Assembly: GCA_934096295.1 (NCBI GenBank)
Contig: CAKOLL010000001.1
Coordinates: forward strand, 62,001-126,000
Direction of reading: 5' to 3'
DNA: 64,000 nucleotides
From: an uncultured Bacilli bacterium
Lineage (GTDB): Bacteria > Bacillota_I > Bacilli_A > RF39 > UBA660
Below the pieces are notes generated by a model. The model saw only the letters and a program-made list of their open reading frames with translations, searched no databases and had not been told where the DNA came from. Position numbers and translations under genes: made by a program. Numbering within the stretch: the first letter of the stretch is position 1; each line of letters opens with the position of its first letter. Below, piece after piece: positions 17,959 to 27,250 of this stretch.

Positions 17959-17987
17959 ATTTTATCAAAAATACTTACTTTTGTCAA
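17959..17987 (-). promoter_or_regulatory. Promoter of rplU operon
   Basis: TTGACA (17987-17982), 17-base spacer, TAAAAT (17964-17959). Confidence 0.85.
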
Positions 17988-18726
17988 ACCTTTCTTGTAG
18001 TTTTTTGGCCTCACTTACGATATTTTTCTTTTCTTTAAAATACTGATATGTATCAAGCTTTAAAATATCTAATGATCCAGATTTAGTACTTATATATTTG
18101 AATTTATATTTCTTTAGATATCTTTCTAGTAAAAATCTATTATAAATATATTTATATTCTTTGATAGAACTAAATATTTTATAAATAAATATACCAATAA
18201 TTAAATAATTATTTAGGCTATATTTATAGTTTAAAATAATATATATTACTATAGATAAAACACTAATAATTATATATAGTTTATATGATGTTTTAAAAGA
18301 AAATACTTTATTTAAAATACTTTTTAAGATTGTAGAACCATCTAAAGGAATAATAGGAAGCATATTAAAAAGCATTATGCTTAAGTTATATTTTAAAAAG
18401 AGATTATAATCATGAATATTTAATATTTTTATAAATGGAATAAGTATTATTTGCATAATTATTCCTGCACTAGCAAGGATTATCTCTTTATTAGGACTTG
18501 TATTAATGTCTTTTTCTATTTTAGTGATACCTCCGAATGGATAAATAGTAACATTAATAATTTTATATTTAAATAATTTGCATATTAAAACATGCCCTAG
18601 TTCATGAATAATCACGATAAGACTTATAAATATACCAATTCTAATATATCCACATAGTAATAATATAAAGAGAATAAATAAAAAACTATAATCAAACTTG
18701 ATAATCTTCATATTTAATATATTCAT
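17965..18726 (-). CDS. spoIVFB: M50 intramembrane metalloprotease SpoIVFB
   Basis: 253 aa, multi-span. The zinc site HELGH is near residue 42 (VIIHELGHVLICKLF). The second motif FNMLPIIPLDGSTIL, supplying the Asp ligand, is near residue 130. In B. subtilis it cleaves pro-sigmaK in the mother cell. The start at 18726 overlaps spoIVFA by 35 bases; an internal ATG at 18711 is also possible, and neither has a strong ribosome site, so coupling to spoIVFA is likely. The end of the CDS overlaps the rplU promoter. Confidence 0.9.
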   Translation of the reverse strand: MNILNMKIIKFDYSFLFILFILLLCGYIRIGIFISLIVIIHELGHVLICKLFKYKIINVTIYPFGGITKIEKDINTSPNKEIILASAGIIMQIILIPFIKILNIHDYNLFLKYNLSIMLFNMLPIIPLDGSTILKSILNKVFSFKTSYKLYIIISVLSIVIYIILNYKYSLNNYLIIGIFIYKIFSSIKEYKYIYNRFLLERYLKKYKFKYISTKSGSLDILKLDTYQYFKEKKNIVSEAKKLQERFDKSKYF

Positions 18727-19285
18727 TATCTTTTTTTATTACTAAATATAATTTATCATCTTTAGTTTCTCCAATTAATTTATCTTTTTCCACATAATCA
18801 TATAATTTTACAGAAACATTGGTGATATTACCATACCATACATCAGCTCCATCTGCCCCTTGGATGATGATAGTGTTACCATAATTATCTTTTTCGCCAA
18901 TAAAAACAACAATTCCGTTTGTTAAATTATTTATAAGTGTATTATTGCTTAGTGTTAATACCTCTCCATCCATATATTTATCAATACTTTTATAAACTAA
19001 ATGACCATTCATAACCATTTTATTATTATCATCTTTGGGTAAAACCTCTCCGAACAAATCTTCATACCACCCTTTTATTTTCGTAAATGGCATACTTTCT
19101 GTTAAAACATATTCTTTGTATAACAAGAGATTGGAATCACTCATATTTGTATAGATGATACTCACTAAAAAGAATATTGTGGCAAGTAAAAACTTAGTTA
19201 TAATTGGTTTAAAATTAAAATTCACTTTTTTAAAACTGATATTATTATTTCTTCTTTTTTTAGCATCATTTAAATAATCTTCCAA
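18692..19285 (-). CDS. spoIVFA: SpoIVFA-like protein with degenerate M23 domain
   Basis: 197 aa. The start is a TTG at 19285 with AGGTGA eight bases upstream. One membrane helix lies at about 28-46, followed by a LytM/M23-like fold near 115-190 (IVVFIGEKDNYGNTIIIQGAD). The catalytic His/Asp zinc ligands of M23 peptidases are missing, as in B. subtilis SpoIVFA, which inhibits and anchors SpoIVFB until signalled. Its position directly upstream of spoIVFB, downstream of mreCD, supports the assignment. Confidence 0.8.
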   Translation of the reverse strand: MEDYLNDAKKRRNNNISFKKVNFNFKPIITKFLLATIFFLVSIIYTNMSDSNLLLYKEYVLTESMPFTKIKGWYEDLFGEVLPKDDNNKMVMNGHLVYKSIDKYMDGEVLTLSNNTLINNLTNGIVVFIGEKDNYGNTIIIQGADGADVWYGNITNVSVKLYDYVEKDKLIGETKDDKLYLVIKKDNEYIKYEDYQV

Positions 19286-19290
19286 TTATA

Positions 19291-19671
19291 TCACCTATAT
19301 AAGTTTATGTCCTTGGAATCTTTTATATAACTAATAATAATGAAAATACTATTTATGATAAATATCTCAAAAAAGATATTTTTAAAATTATATATTAAAG
19401 AAAATGTTAGATAATAAACAAATACTAATAAAATATTAAATAAGTAATAATTAATAAAGTTAAAGTAATTTAGTTTTAAATACTTATGAATTAAATATGC
19501 GAGTACCATAAATATTGTATTTAAAAGGATGGAATGAATAATAAAAAGATCTATGAATAACCCAATGGACAAATTATATATTAAGCTTTTTTGATTAACG
19601 TTTGTTAAAAAGAAAAATGATTTAAATGGAGTAAAATTATATATTAAAGTATCTATAAATATTTTAGTCAT
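19291..19671 (-). CDS. mreD: Rod-shape determining protein MreD
   Basis: 126 aa, short for MreD (about 160-170). Four or five hydrophobic helices and the N-terminal aromatic start are typical. It overlaps mreC by eight bases and has an AGGAG ribosome site. It works with MreC in the elongasome. The divergence and shortness mean the call rests mainly on position. Confidence 0.75.
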   Translation of the reverse strand: MTKIFIDTLIYNFTPFKSFFFLTNVNQKSLIYNLSIGLFIDLFIIHSILLNTIFMVLAYLIHKYLKLNYFNFINYYLFNILLVFVYYLTFSLIYNFKNIFFEIFIINSIFIIISYIKDSKDINLYR

Positions 19672-20323
19672 GGCTACTCCTTATAAAAACATAATCTAAT
19701 TTATCTAACCGAGAATTTATATCCACATCTACCACTTTTTCTATCTCAGTATTATTTAGATTAATATTTTTTACGGTTCCAATAAAAATATCACTTGGTA
19801 AATTACCTAAACCAGAGGTATATATTTTATCATTTATTGTTATTTTACTAAAATTATTTAAATTTACCACTACTAATTTATTGTCTATTACTTTTAATAT
19901 TCCTACGGCATCATTTATTTTAACTGATATATTACTATTTTTATTAGTTATTAAAGTTACAATAGAATAATGTTCAAAAGTTTTAGTTATTATACCTATT
20001 AAGCCATCATTATTTAAAACTGTATCACCAGTAAAGACTCCATCTTTAAAACCTTTTAAAATAGTTATGGTATTACTATATTCATATACATCTCGATATT
20101 TAACACGACTTACAATTAGATTTAAATCATCATTTTTTGAAATATTATTTATTTTTTTTAAACCTTCTAATTCTTCTTTTAAATATTTATTATAGTCTAA
20201 TATGATATTAGAATCATCTAAGTTAGGGGTTATAGCAATTAAAAAATTATTTATATTACTAGAAAATATAAATAGCAAAAGTATTGATAAAAGCAAAATG
20301 TAATCCTTATATTTTTTTATCAT
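19664..20323 (-). CDS. mreC: Rod-shape determining protein MreC
   Basis: 219 aa, shorter than the usual 270-290. N-terminal helix (residues 8-28), a short coiled coil (about 40-60), then the MreC beta-barrel core: VLNNDGLIGIITKTFEHYSIVTLITN and TSGLGNLPSDIFIGTVKNI. The last motif is diagnostic. It scaffolds the cell-wall elongation complex. No mreB is nearby, unlike B. subtilis mreBCD. Its start has no clear ribosome site. Confidence 0.88.
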   Translation of the reverse strand: MIKKYKDYILLLSILLLFIFSSNINNFLIAITPNLDDSNIILDYNKYLKEELEGLKKINNISKNDDLNLIVSRVKYRDVYEYSNTITILKGFKDGVFTGDTVLNNDGLIGIITKTFEHYSIVTLITNKNSNISVKINDAVGILKVIDNKLVVVNLNNFSKITINDKIYTSGLGNLPSDIFIGTVKNINLNNTEIEKVVDVDINSRLDKLDYVFIRSSHD

Positions 20324-20342
20324 ATTTTTATTATGGCTAAAA

Positions 20343-20786
20343 TTAGCTAATATATGATGAAAAGATATTTAAAATACTATTATTAACATTATCTATAACC
20401 TCACTTTTATTGCTTTTAATAATTATGGATTCATAGTTACTTATCTTTTCAATTAAATCTTTGTTTATACGAATTTCTTTTTCATAAAATTCTATTTCTT
20501 TATTTTTATAAAAAGATTCTAATTTAGATTTTGTTTCTTCATGATATGATATAGCAATTATTACTCGGTAAAAATCATTATCTTTATAAATATAACTTGA
20601 TGAAAATGTTTGAGCAAAATTTTTAGCATTATCTAAATCTTTAAATACGCCGGTTTGAAAAAGTGTTATTATTTCTTCTTTTTTAGTTATAGCACGAACC
20701 TCTTTATTTATATCACGGTAGAAAAAGTAAGCCATTAGAGCTCCGAGGAGAATTGCAATACCAAATATTTTTAAATATTTTTTCAT
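20343..20786 (-). CDS. Membrane protein with SPOR-like domain (SpoIIB-like?)
   Basis: 147 aa. One N-terminal helix (residues 6-24). Residues 40-85 resemble a SPOR domain (LFQTGVFKDLDNAKNFAQTF...YRVIIAI), which binds denuded glycan at division septa. The place next to mreC recalls B. subtilis spoIIB, a SPOR-type protein encoded in the maf-radC-mre region. The link to SpoIIB is inference from context. Confidence 0.6.
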   Translation of the reverse strand: MKKYLKIFGIAILLGALMAYFFYRDINKEVRAITKKEEIITLFQTGVFKDLDNAKNFAQTFSSSYIYKDNDFYRVIIAISYHEETKSKLESFYKNKEIEFYEKEIRINKDLIEKISNYESIIIKSNKSEVIDNVNNSILNIFSSYIS

Positions 20787-20842
20787 ATTATCACCAAGTA
20801 TATATTATCACATAAATATTAAAAAAATTGTCGGATTATAAA

Positions 20843-20885
20843 CGCAAAATAAAACAACTCATTTTTGAGATGTTTTATTTTTTCT
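20843..20885. terminator. Hairpin terminator
   Basis: Stem AAAACA(T)CTCA / TGAGTTGTTTT flanked by T-rich tracts in both directions. It ends the small gene at 20909. Confidence 0.65.
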
Positions 20886-20908
20886 AAAATTAAAAATTGT
20901 AAATATTG

Positions 20909-21070
20909 TTAATTTATTTTTTTGGCAATCATGCTTTCTGCACTGTCCATAGCACTTATTACTTTTTTGCCTGCTTTTTTCATTGTTTTTTTATCTTGCA
21001 TTAGGTAAATTCCTCCACCTATTGCGGCCATGGCTCCGATTAAACCAACAGTTTTTAACATATTTTTCAT
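20909..21070 (-). CDS. Small membrane protein, 53 aa (YtxH-like?)
   Basis: Starts ATG at 21070 with GGTGG six bases upstream and stops at 20909. The sequence begins MKNMLKTVGLIGAMAAIGGG: one short Gly/Ala-rich helix (residues 5-23), then a basic amphipathic tail rich in Lys and Met (KKTMKKAGKKVISAMDSAE). It resembles small YtxH/DUF3918-type membrane proteins of Firmicutes, but is too short to assign. It fills what would otherwise be a 310-base gap. Confidence 0.7.
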   Translation of the reverse strand: MKNMLKTVGLIGAMAAIGGGIYLMQDKKTMKKAGKKVISAMDSAESMIAKKIN

Positions 21071-21101
21071 TTATCCACCTCTAACCTTATTATGGACAAA
21101 T

Positions 21102-23276
21102 TTATTTATTATATACTAATATTAATTGTTCTTTTAAGCTTGTTTTTCTACTTGAAGAATAATTATTATTAACTGCTCTTTGAAAAGCATTAGGATCTCC
21201 GACGAGGGTTAGGCTTTTTTTAGCTCTACTTACTCCAGTATATATTAGTTTATTATAAAGCATTTTGTAATAGCTGGTACTTATTGGCATTAAAACATGC
21301 ATGAATTCACTACCTTGAGATTTATGAATACTTATAGCATAAGCATGTTTGATATTTTTTAAATCTTTTTTTTCATATTCTACTCTATTACCATCATAAT
21401 CAATAATAATCTTATTTCCCATTATACTTTCAATAAAACCAATATCACCATTAAATACATTATTATCTAAATCATTAACAAGTTGTAAAACTTTATCATT
21501 TTCTCTAAATGTATAGTCTCCGTATATTAATTCTTCTTTATTTCTTTTTTGGGGATTATATATATTTTGTAAAACAACGTTTAAGGCATCAATACCAGCA
21601 TCTCCCTTATACATAGGGGCTAAAACTTGGACATTTCGTTCATCCAAACCTTTTGATAATGACATATTAGTAATTTGGGTTATAGCGGATTTAATATTAC
21701 TTGAATCTACTTTGACAAAATTATAGTCATCTTTTTTAGTTAAAAATTCTTCACTTAAATCATTATTTTTTATTTCTTTAGCTAAAAATGGAATATATGA
21801 GTTGTCACTTTGACGATAAATTTGATTTAAAGGAATATAATTGAAAAAGTCTGATTCTATTAAGTCATTTAAAACCAATCCGGGTCCAACGCTAGGGAGC
21901 TGAAATGTATCTCCGACAAGGATTAGTTTAACATTAGGGCTAATTCCATTTAACAAAGCATTAAATAAATCAATATCAATCATACTAACCTCATCTACAA
22001 TGATAAGTTTATGATGGGTTTTATTAAATTCATTATAAACAAATTCGTTGCTATCTTTATACCATTTTAAGTATCTATGAATGGTATATGCAGGAATACC
22101 TGTTGATGAATTCATCTTTTTGGCAGCTCTTCCTGTCGGAGCTAAAAGCGCTATTGTTTCCATTATATCTACTGGGGCTAATTTTTCTTTTTCAATATAT
22201 AATTTAACTATAGCATTAATTATGGTAGTTTTACCTGTTCCTGGACCTCCGGAAATAATAGTAATATTGTTATTTAATGCACCCTTGATAGCTTTTTCTT
22301 GAGTTTCATTATAATTAATCTTTAATTTTTCTTCTAGGGATTTTAATTTTTCTTCAATATTATAAAACATCTTCGGGGCATTACTATCAATTCTTTTTAA
22401 TGTTTTAGCAATATTACATTCTTTTTCATAATAACTTTTTAAATAAACTCTTTTTTCTATTCTGATAATATCATTGTTTTCTTCTAAATAATCTAAACAG
22501 TTTGAAAATACATCTTCGCTTAATTCAATATAAAATTCTTTTAATAAGGTTGCTCTAATTTCATTATTAAAATAATAAGTATCTCCATTTTGAAATGATA
22601 ATATCTTCATACTTTCTAATATACAAGCATAAATTCTTATATCTGTTTTATCGCCATAATTGTTGGTATAAATACTATCTACTTTTTTAAAATCCACAAT
22701 TTCACTTATTAAATAAAAATTGTTTTCTAACACATAGTCCATATCATCTTTAAAATGATTATATATTTTATAACACTCTGTCGGAGAAAAGCCTAGATTT
22801 TGCAATTTAATAATTGTATCTCCACTTTTATCATAATTTACTAAAGATGCATATATCTTTTCTTTTCTTTTTTCAGTTATTCCTTCAATTTGTAACAATT
22901 TCTCTTTATCTTCTTTTATTATTTCAATAGCTTTTTCTCCGAAGTTATCCACAATTCTTTTAGCGGTAACCTCTCCGCATCCTTCTACAAAAGGACTTGA
23001 TAAAAAATCAATAATGGCTTCTTTACTAGTTGGTTTTTCAATTTCATATGAATCCACTACAAATTGCATTCCCCATTTATCATTCTTTTTATAATTTCCA
23101 TATAATTTCATAGGGATATCAATACTAGGATCTAAAAATGAACCTGTTATGGTGATAGTTTTATTACTACTTAATTCACTTAAGTTTGTTTCTTTAATGC
23201 GAAATAAAGCGACTATAAAGCCACTTTCTTTACTATAAAATATAATTTTTTTTAACTTTCCTTTAATGTAATTCAT
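21102..23276 (-). CDS. recD2: ATP-dependent RecD2-like helicase
   Basis: 724 aa, typical. The N-terminal region has OB/HhH repeats (FVEGCGEVTAKRIVDNFG, LQIEGITEKRKEKI). The helicase core shows Walker A GGPGTGKTTIINAI near residue 340, LLAPTGRAAKKM, the Walker B region LIIVDEVSMID and the C-terminal motif YAISIHKSQGSEF. RecD2 is a 5'-3' DNA helicase involved in repair without RecBC. Its ATG overlaps the mtaB stop region, so it is co-transcribed with mtaB. Confidence 0.95.
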   Translation of the reverse strand: MNYIKGKLKKIIFYSKESGFIVALFRIKETNLSELSSNKTITITGSFLDPSIDIPMKLYGNYKKNDKWGMQFVVDSYEIEKPTSKEAIIDFLSSPFVEGCGEVTAKRIVDNFGEKAIEIIKEDKEKLLQIEGITEKRKEKIYASLVNYDKSGDTIIKLQNLGFSPTECYKIYNHFKDDMDYVLENNFYLISEIVDFKKVDSIYTNNYGDKTDIRIYACILESMKILSFQNGDTYYFNNEIRATLLKEFYIELSEDVFSNCLDYLEENNDIIRIEKRVYLKSYYEKECNIAKTLKRIDSNAPKMFYNIEEKLKSLEEKLKINYNETQEKAIKGALNNNITIISGGPGTGKTTIINAIVKLYIEKEKLAPVDIMETIALLAPTGRAAKKMNSSTGIPAYTIHRYLKWYKDSNEFVYNEFNKTHHKLIIVDEVSMIDIDLFNALLNGISPNVKLILVGDTFQLPSVGPGLVLNDLIESDFFNYIPLNQIYRQSDNSYIPFLAKEIKNNDLSEEFLTKKDDYNFVKVDSSNIKSAITQITNMSLSKGLDERNVQVLAPMYKGDAGIDALNVVLQNIYNPQKRNKEELIYGDYTFRENDKVLQLVNDLDNNVFNGDIGFIESIMGNKIIIDYDGNRVEYEKKDLKNIKHAYAISIHKSQGSEFMHVLMPISTSYYKMLYNKLIYTGVSRAKKSLTLVGDPNAFQRAVNNNYSSSRKTSLKEQLILVYNK

Positions 23277-24505
23277 AAAATCCTTTTATATATTTCCCCG
23301 ACATGCAAATCTTCATTTAGCTTGACCATTAAATAATTACTTGTATGTCCAATACTTACATTATTATCGCACTCTTCTACTAAAATATCAAGTTCTTTAC
23401 CAATAAATTTATTATAATATTCTTCTTCTAATTTATTACTTAAATCCATTAACTTTTTAACACGATCTTTTTTTACGTTTTCGTCCACTTGATTAGGCAT
23501 TGTTGCTGCTGGGGTTCCAACTCTTTTAGAATATGGAAAGACATGGATTTTACTAAAGTTCATTTTTCTAGAAAATTCAAGAGTACTTTGGAATAACTCA
23601 TCTGTTTCATATGGAAAACCTACGATTATATCTGTTGAAATAGATATATCTGGTCTAATTTGTCTAATCTTATTTATTTTATCTTCGTAATATTTTAAAT
23701 CATATTTACGATTCATTCTCTTTAAAATTTCATCACTACCAGCTTGCAAAGGAATATGTAAATGATTACATACTTTTTTATTTTTGCCTAACATATCTAA
23801 AAATTTATCATTTAATTCAGTTATTTCAATACTTGATATTCTAATTCTTAATAAGTCATCTATTTTAGATAATTCATTAATAAGGTCTGTTAAATCATGA
23901 TTGTTATCCATATAATGTCCAGTGTGAATACCCGTTAAAACTATTTCTTTGTGACCATGTTCTGTAAGCATTTTTGCTTCTTTTATAACAGTATCAAAAT
24001 TTTTACATCTAACACTACCTCGAACATATGGAATAATACAATAACTACAGAAATTATCACACCCATCTTCGATTTTTATAAATGCTCTGATATGATTATA
24101 ATCATTAATTAACATATCTTCAAATTCTAAATTTCTCTCGCTATAAAATTTCACGTATTTTTGTCTTGTGTCAATATATTCTTTGATTAAATCGGCGATT
24201 AAAGATTTATCTTTATTTCCAAGGAGTATATCAATATCTAATGCTTCATACTCACTTTGATTATTTTGACTACTGCATCCTGCTACTACAAGTAGTGCAT
24301 TAGGTCTTTCTCTTTCAATTCTTCTAATCATTTTTAAACATTTTTTATCTGCAATATTTGTAACTGAACATGTATTTACAATAATTATATCTGCATTTTT
24401 GATATTTTCCTCATAGAAAAAATTTGATGAAAGCATTTTTTCTTTCATCATATTTGATTCATATTGATTAACTTTACATCCAAATGTAATAATATTAAAT
24501 TTCAT
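23273..24505 (-). CDS. mtaB: tRNA t6A37 methylthiotransferase MtaB
   Basis: 410 aa. N-terminal UPF0004 domain with GCKVNQYESNMM and conserved Cys (NTCSVTNIADKKC). The radical-SAM motif CDNFCSYC (CxxxCxxC) is near residue 152 within FIKIEDGCDNFCSYCIIPYVRG. The C-terminal TRAM part is short. The opening GCKVNQ separates MtaB from MiaB. It adds a methylthio group to t6A at position 37 of tRNAs reading ANN codons, using two [4Fe-4S] clusters. Confidence 0.95.
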   Translation of the reverse strand: MKFNIITFGCKVNQYESNMMKEKMLSSNFFYEENIKNADIIIVNTCSVTNIADKKCLKMIRRIERERPNALLVVAGCSSQNNQSEYEALDIDILLGNKDKSLIADLIKEYIDTRQKYVKFYSERNLEFEDMLINDYNHIRAFIKIEDGCDNFCSYCIIPYVRGSVRCKNFDTVIKEAKMLTEHGHKEIVLTGIHTGHYMDNNHDLTDLINELSKIDDLLRIRISSIEITELNDKFLDMLGKNKKVCNHLHIPLQAGSDEILKRMNRKYDLKYYEDKINKIRQIRPDISISTDIIVGFPYETDELFQSTLEFSRKMNFSKIHVFPYSKRVGTPAATMPNQVDENVKKDRVKKLMDLSNKLEEEYYNKFIGKELDILVEECDNNVSIGHTSNYLMVKLNEDLHVGEIYKRIL

Positions 24506-24510
24506 AATTA

Positions 24511-24996
24511 CTACCCCAGTTCTTTTTGCAATCTTTTTAAAGCTTCTAAAAAAGCTTCTTCTTTTTGAAAACTAATAACGCGTACCTCAAGATTTGGTGT
24601 TATTGAACTATTTTTATTTACTAAATTATCTAAATCAACTTTTTTCACTGTTAAGTCATCATGGGTTTCTTCTTTTTCATAATTAAGATCATAATTTGAG
24701 CCCTTATTTAAAAGCTCATCATAACTTATTATTGCTTTATCTTCTTGATCTTTTTCATAATCTGTAAATTTAATTGTTGGCTCACTATTTCTCATACTAT
24801 CCCTTAATTCCTTTGCTATTTTCATTTCTTGAGTTTCCTCTAAATCATTCTTATTCGGTTCCTCATCTTTATTTATTTTTATAAAATATATCAAAGTAAC
24901 TATCAATATCATTAATATCAATACTGCAAAAAAGAATATTATATCTACTAACCGCAGTGCCATTAATAGACTCCATATATCTTTAAATATTTTCAT
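24511..24996 (-). CDS. Single-span membrane protein, acidic tail
   Basis: 161 aa from the ATG at 24996 (MKIFKDIWSLLM), with GGTGATTGG upstream; an in-frame TTG 12 bases earlier is less likely. One transmembrane helix at about 18-42. The remaining tail is charged, probably cytoplasmic and disordered, with a short helical end. Not recognised. It lies upstream of mtaB-recD2 on the same strand with a six-base gap, so is likely in their operon. Confidence 0.65.
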   Translation of the reverse strand: MKIFKDIWSLLMALRLVDIIFFFAVLILMILIVTLIYFIKINKDEEPNKNDLEETQEMKIAKELRDSMRNSEPTIKFTDYEKDQEDKAIISYDELLNKGSNYDLNYEKEETHDDLTVKKVDLDNLVNKNSSITPNLEVRVISFQKEEAFLEALKRLQKELG

Positions 24997-25103
24997 ACCA
25001 ATCACCAATTCTATTATACTATTATTATGTCAAATACTAAAGTGCAAAATGTCAATTTTACATTTTAATATGTCAACGTTTACATTTTGCCAATATCCAA
25101 GTA

Positions 25104-25835
25104 TTATTTTTTTCTTGTTAACCTTTGTTCTTCTAAGCGAGTTTCATAAGACTTATATTTTTTCATTTCTTCTTCAATATTACAAAGTCTATATATTCCA
25201 AGATTAACCATATCATATAAAAGCAAACTTGATAAAGATATATTTCCGTTTGTATTACCTAAAATTGTTTTTCTAATAAAATATCCTTTATCATCTTCTA
25301 GTACCGGAGATATTAAAAGATTTCCACAGATACTATCTTCAAGTGGCTTTACAAATTTAGCTAAAACATCATAAACTGGTATTGAATCACGATTTTCAGG
25401 ATAATAATTTTTTTGAATCTTCCACCATAAATCAATTAAGTCACTACGTTTTTCAAAAGGAATATCCATTACAAGATTCCAAAATCCGTTTAAATAAATA
25501 CCAATGTTGTCATAATCTTTTATTAATGTTGCTACAAATTCTGAATAACTAACGTTTTCTTTACTTGCTAATTGTTCTACAGGTAAATATTCAAATTCAT
25601 CTAAATATGCCACAAATGAGAAATTTGGTTCTCTTAAAATATATCTTCCATCTGTTCCTAAATATATTAATAAAAAGTTTCTATCATTTGGACCTTGTCC
25701 TTCTTTAATTACCTCAGTATCACCACAAAAAATTTCTTTTTCTACAGCAATTGGTTTTCTTCCTATTCTATATAAAACCGCATTCATATTTACTAAGTAT
25801 TTATCTTTTATACCATTATATTTAAAGTATTCCAT
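25104..25835 (-). CDS. Hypothetical protein, 243 aa
   Basis: Soluble, with no signal or membrane span. It is rich in aromatic residues, with strand-like stretches (FLLIYLGTDGRYIL) in the first third and helices afterwards. The end is basic (YETRLEEQRLTRKK). I do not recognise the family. It has a good promoter (25862-25890) and an AGGGAGG ribosome site, and stands alone between the 24511 operon and a surface-protein gene. Confidence 0.7.
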   Translation of the reverse strand: MEYFKYNGIKDKYLVNMNAVLYRIGRKPIAVEKEIFCGDTEVIKEGQGPNDRNFLLIYLGTDGRYILREPNFSFVAYLDEFEYLPVEQLASKENVSYSEFVATLIKDYDNIGIYLNGFWNLVMDIPFEKRSDLIDLWWKIQKNYYPENRDSIPVYDVLAKFVKPLEDSICGNLLISPVLEDDKGYFIRKTILGNTNGNISLSSLLLYDMVNLGIYRLCNIEEEMKKYKSYETRLEEQRLTRKK

Positions 25836-25861
25836 AATAAAAACCTCCCTGTTGGGTATAT

Positions 25862-25890
25862 ATTATACTTATTTTGTGGCTTTAAGTCAA
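25862..25890 (-). promoter_or_regulatory. Promoter of the 25104-25835 gene
   Basis: TTGACT, 17-base spacer, TATAAT on the minus strand. Confidence 0.8.
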
Positions 25891-25901
25891 GGGAGGAGAT
25901 G

Positions 25902-25925
25902 AAAAAAAACATGTTAGCCATGTTT
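25902..25925 (-). terminator. Terminator of surface protein B
   Basis: AACATG pairs with CATGTT around GCTAA, followed by eight T residues on the minus strand. Confidence 0.8.
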
Positions 25926-27126
25926 ATTTCATTATAAGTTGGTATGGATCTTCGATTGTTCCAGAACCTGTAACTTTAGCAGTTTTAATAATATTTATGA
26001 CAGGTCTTATACTACGAAGAAGAGTTCCATTTATATCACTAATAATAGAACCATTTGAATCAACTGCAAACGGATAATAATTACCATATCTACTTGATGC
26101 TGCAGACATTGTATAATATGCCCCAGTAATATTTGCGTTATATAAATAAAAATCTTTATTTTCACTTGTACTTGCTCCAGCTAGAGAAACCTCATCTACT
26201 GTAAGTAAGCCAATTCTTGAGTTTACGGCATCTCCTAGACATATAAATGTTGGAATTTTATTAGTTATAATTCGATTGTAAGCTAGGTAATTTTCATCTT
26301 CAAGAACTGTATCATTACAGAATTTATAATATGCGATATAATCACCATAAGAATCTAAATTATTTAAATACCAACTTTCTAACTTGGCATGAATAGTACT
26401 ATTTTTAAAACTATAATCTTCATCATAATATTTACTAATCTCTTCAGTAACTCCATCTAGAACTAACTTAATTGATCCATCGCCATTTATTTTTACTATT
26501 TTCCATTTTTTATCAGCAAAAGATACATTATTATTTTTAACGTTACCCCTAAAATAGTAAGCAACACCTAAGTCATCTTCTTTTTTTAATAAACCTTCAT
26601 CAAGGGTGGCAGATGAACCATTTTCTGTTAAGCTTTTTTCATTAATTTTATTATTAGCTAATATAACATCTGCAAAGGTATTTTCTTCATTTTCTTTTAC
26701 TCCTATTTGAATTGTGCCAGAATACTTTTCATTAGAATTTCCTTTAAACTTTAAAGTATAATTTACTGTTTCATTACCATTTATTGAAACTTGATTGGAA
26801 ACTATTTCTGATTTTAAATCTTTAGATATTTTTAAATTATCAGAAGATACAAGTTCATATGAAACATCATTTGCGTATACATCCATTAATTGTATATAAT
26901 AGTAACTTGCTTCAGTATCATTATTTGTAACTGAAAAAACAATTTCTTTATCTCCACTTAAAGTAAATTTTTTACCATTTAAGTAATTAATTGTTATTTT
27001 ACCATCTACTACTATATCTGAATCGTCAGTTATTTTATCATAAAATATGTAACCTATTCCTAAAAAAGCACAAATAAGAATAAGCATAAATATTAAACAA
27101 AGCACTGAGGTAAATCTTTTTCTCAT
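25924..27126 (-). CDS. Exported surface protein, paralogue B
   Basis: 400 aa from the ATG at 27126 (MRKRFTSV), with AAAGGA nine bases upstream; two earlier ATGs sit too close to that site. Signal anchor at residues 5-27. A beta-rich N-terminal domain (about 30-155) resembles that of paralogues A and C. The C-terminal domain (about 175-400) contains AYYFRGNVKNNNV and WKIVKINGDGSIKL, then RSIRPVINI and KVTGSGTIEDPY. These match the 'IYRVIGV..KVKLI ... RPVFNL ... SGSGT..DPI' blocks of the other three family members. Probably surface exposed; function unknown. Confidence 0.7.
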   Translation of the reverse strand: MRKRFTSVLCLIFMLILICAFLGIGYIFYDKITDDSDIVVDGKITINYLNGKKFTLSGDKEIVFSVTNNDTEASYYYIQLMDVYANDVSYELVSSDNLKISKDLKSEIVSNQVSINGNETVNYTLKFKGNSNEKYSGTIQIGVKENEENTFADVILANNKINEKSLTENGSSATLDEGLLKKEDDLGVAYYFRGNVKNNNVSFADKKWKIVKINGDGSIKLVLDGVTEEISKYYDEDYSFKNSTIHAKLESWYLNNLDSYGDYIAYYKFCNDTVLEDENYLAYNRIITNKIPTFICLGDAVNSRIGLLTVDEVSLAGASTSENKDFYLYNANITGAYYTMSAASSRYGNYYPFAVDSNGSIISDINGTLLRSIRPVINIIKTAKVTGSGTIEDPYQLIMK

Positions 27127-27156
27127 TAGCATCATTCCTTTAATTTTCTTAAAATC

Positions 27157-27186
27157 ATTATACTTTAGTTAATTATACATTGTCAA
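27157..27186 (-). promoter_or_regulatory. Promoter of surface protein B
   Basis: TTGACA, 18-base spacer, TATAAT on the minus strand. Divergent from the promoter at 27196. Confidence 0.75.
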
Positions 27187-27195
27187 GAAAAATGA

Positions 27196-27224
27196 TTTAC
27201 TTATTTATATGTTAGTGATATAAT
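27196..27224 (+). promoter_or_regulatory. Promoter of the 27251 gene
   Basis: TTTACT, 17-base spacer, TATAAT, 27 bases before the start codon. Confidence 0.7.
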
Positions 27225-27250
27225 TTTAGTTATGGTAAAGGTGGATTAAA

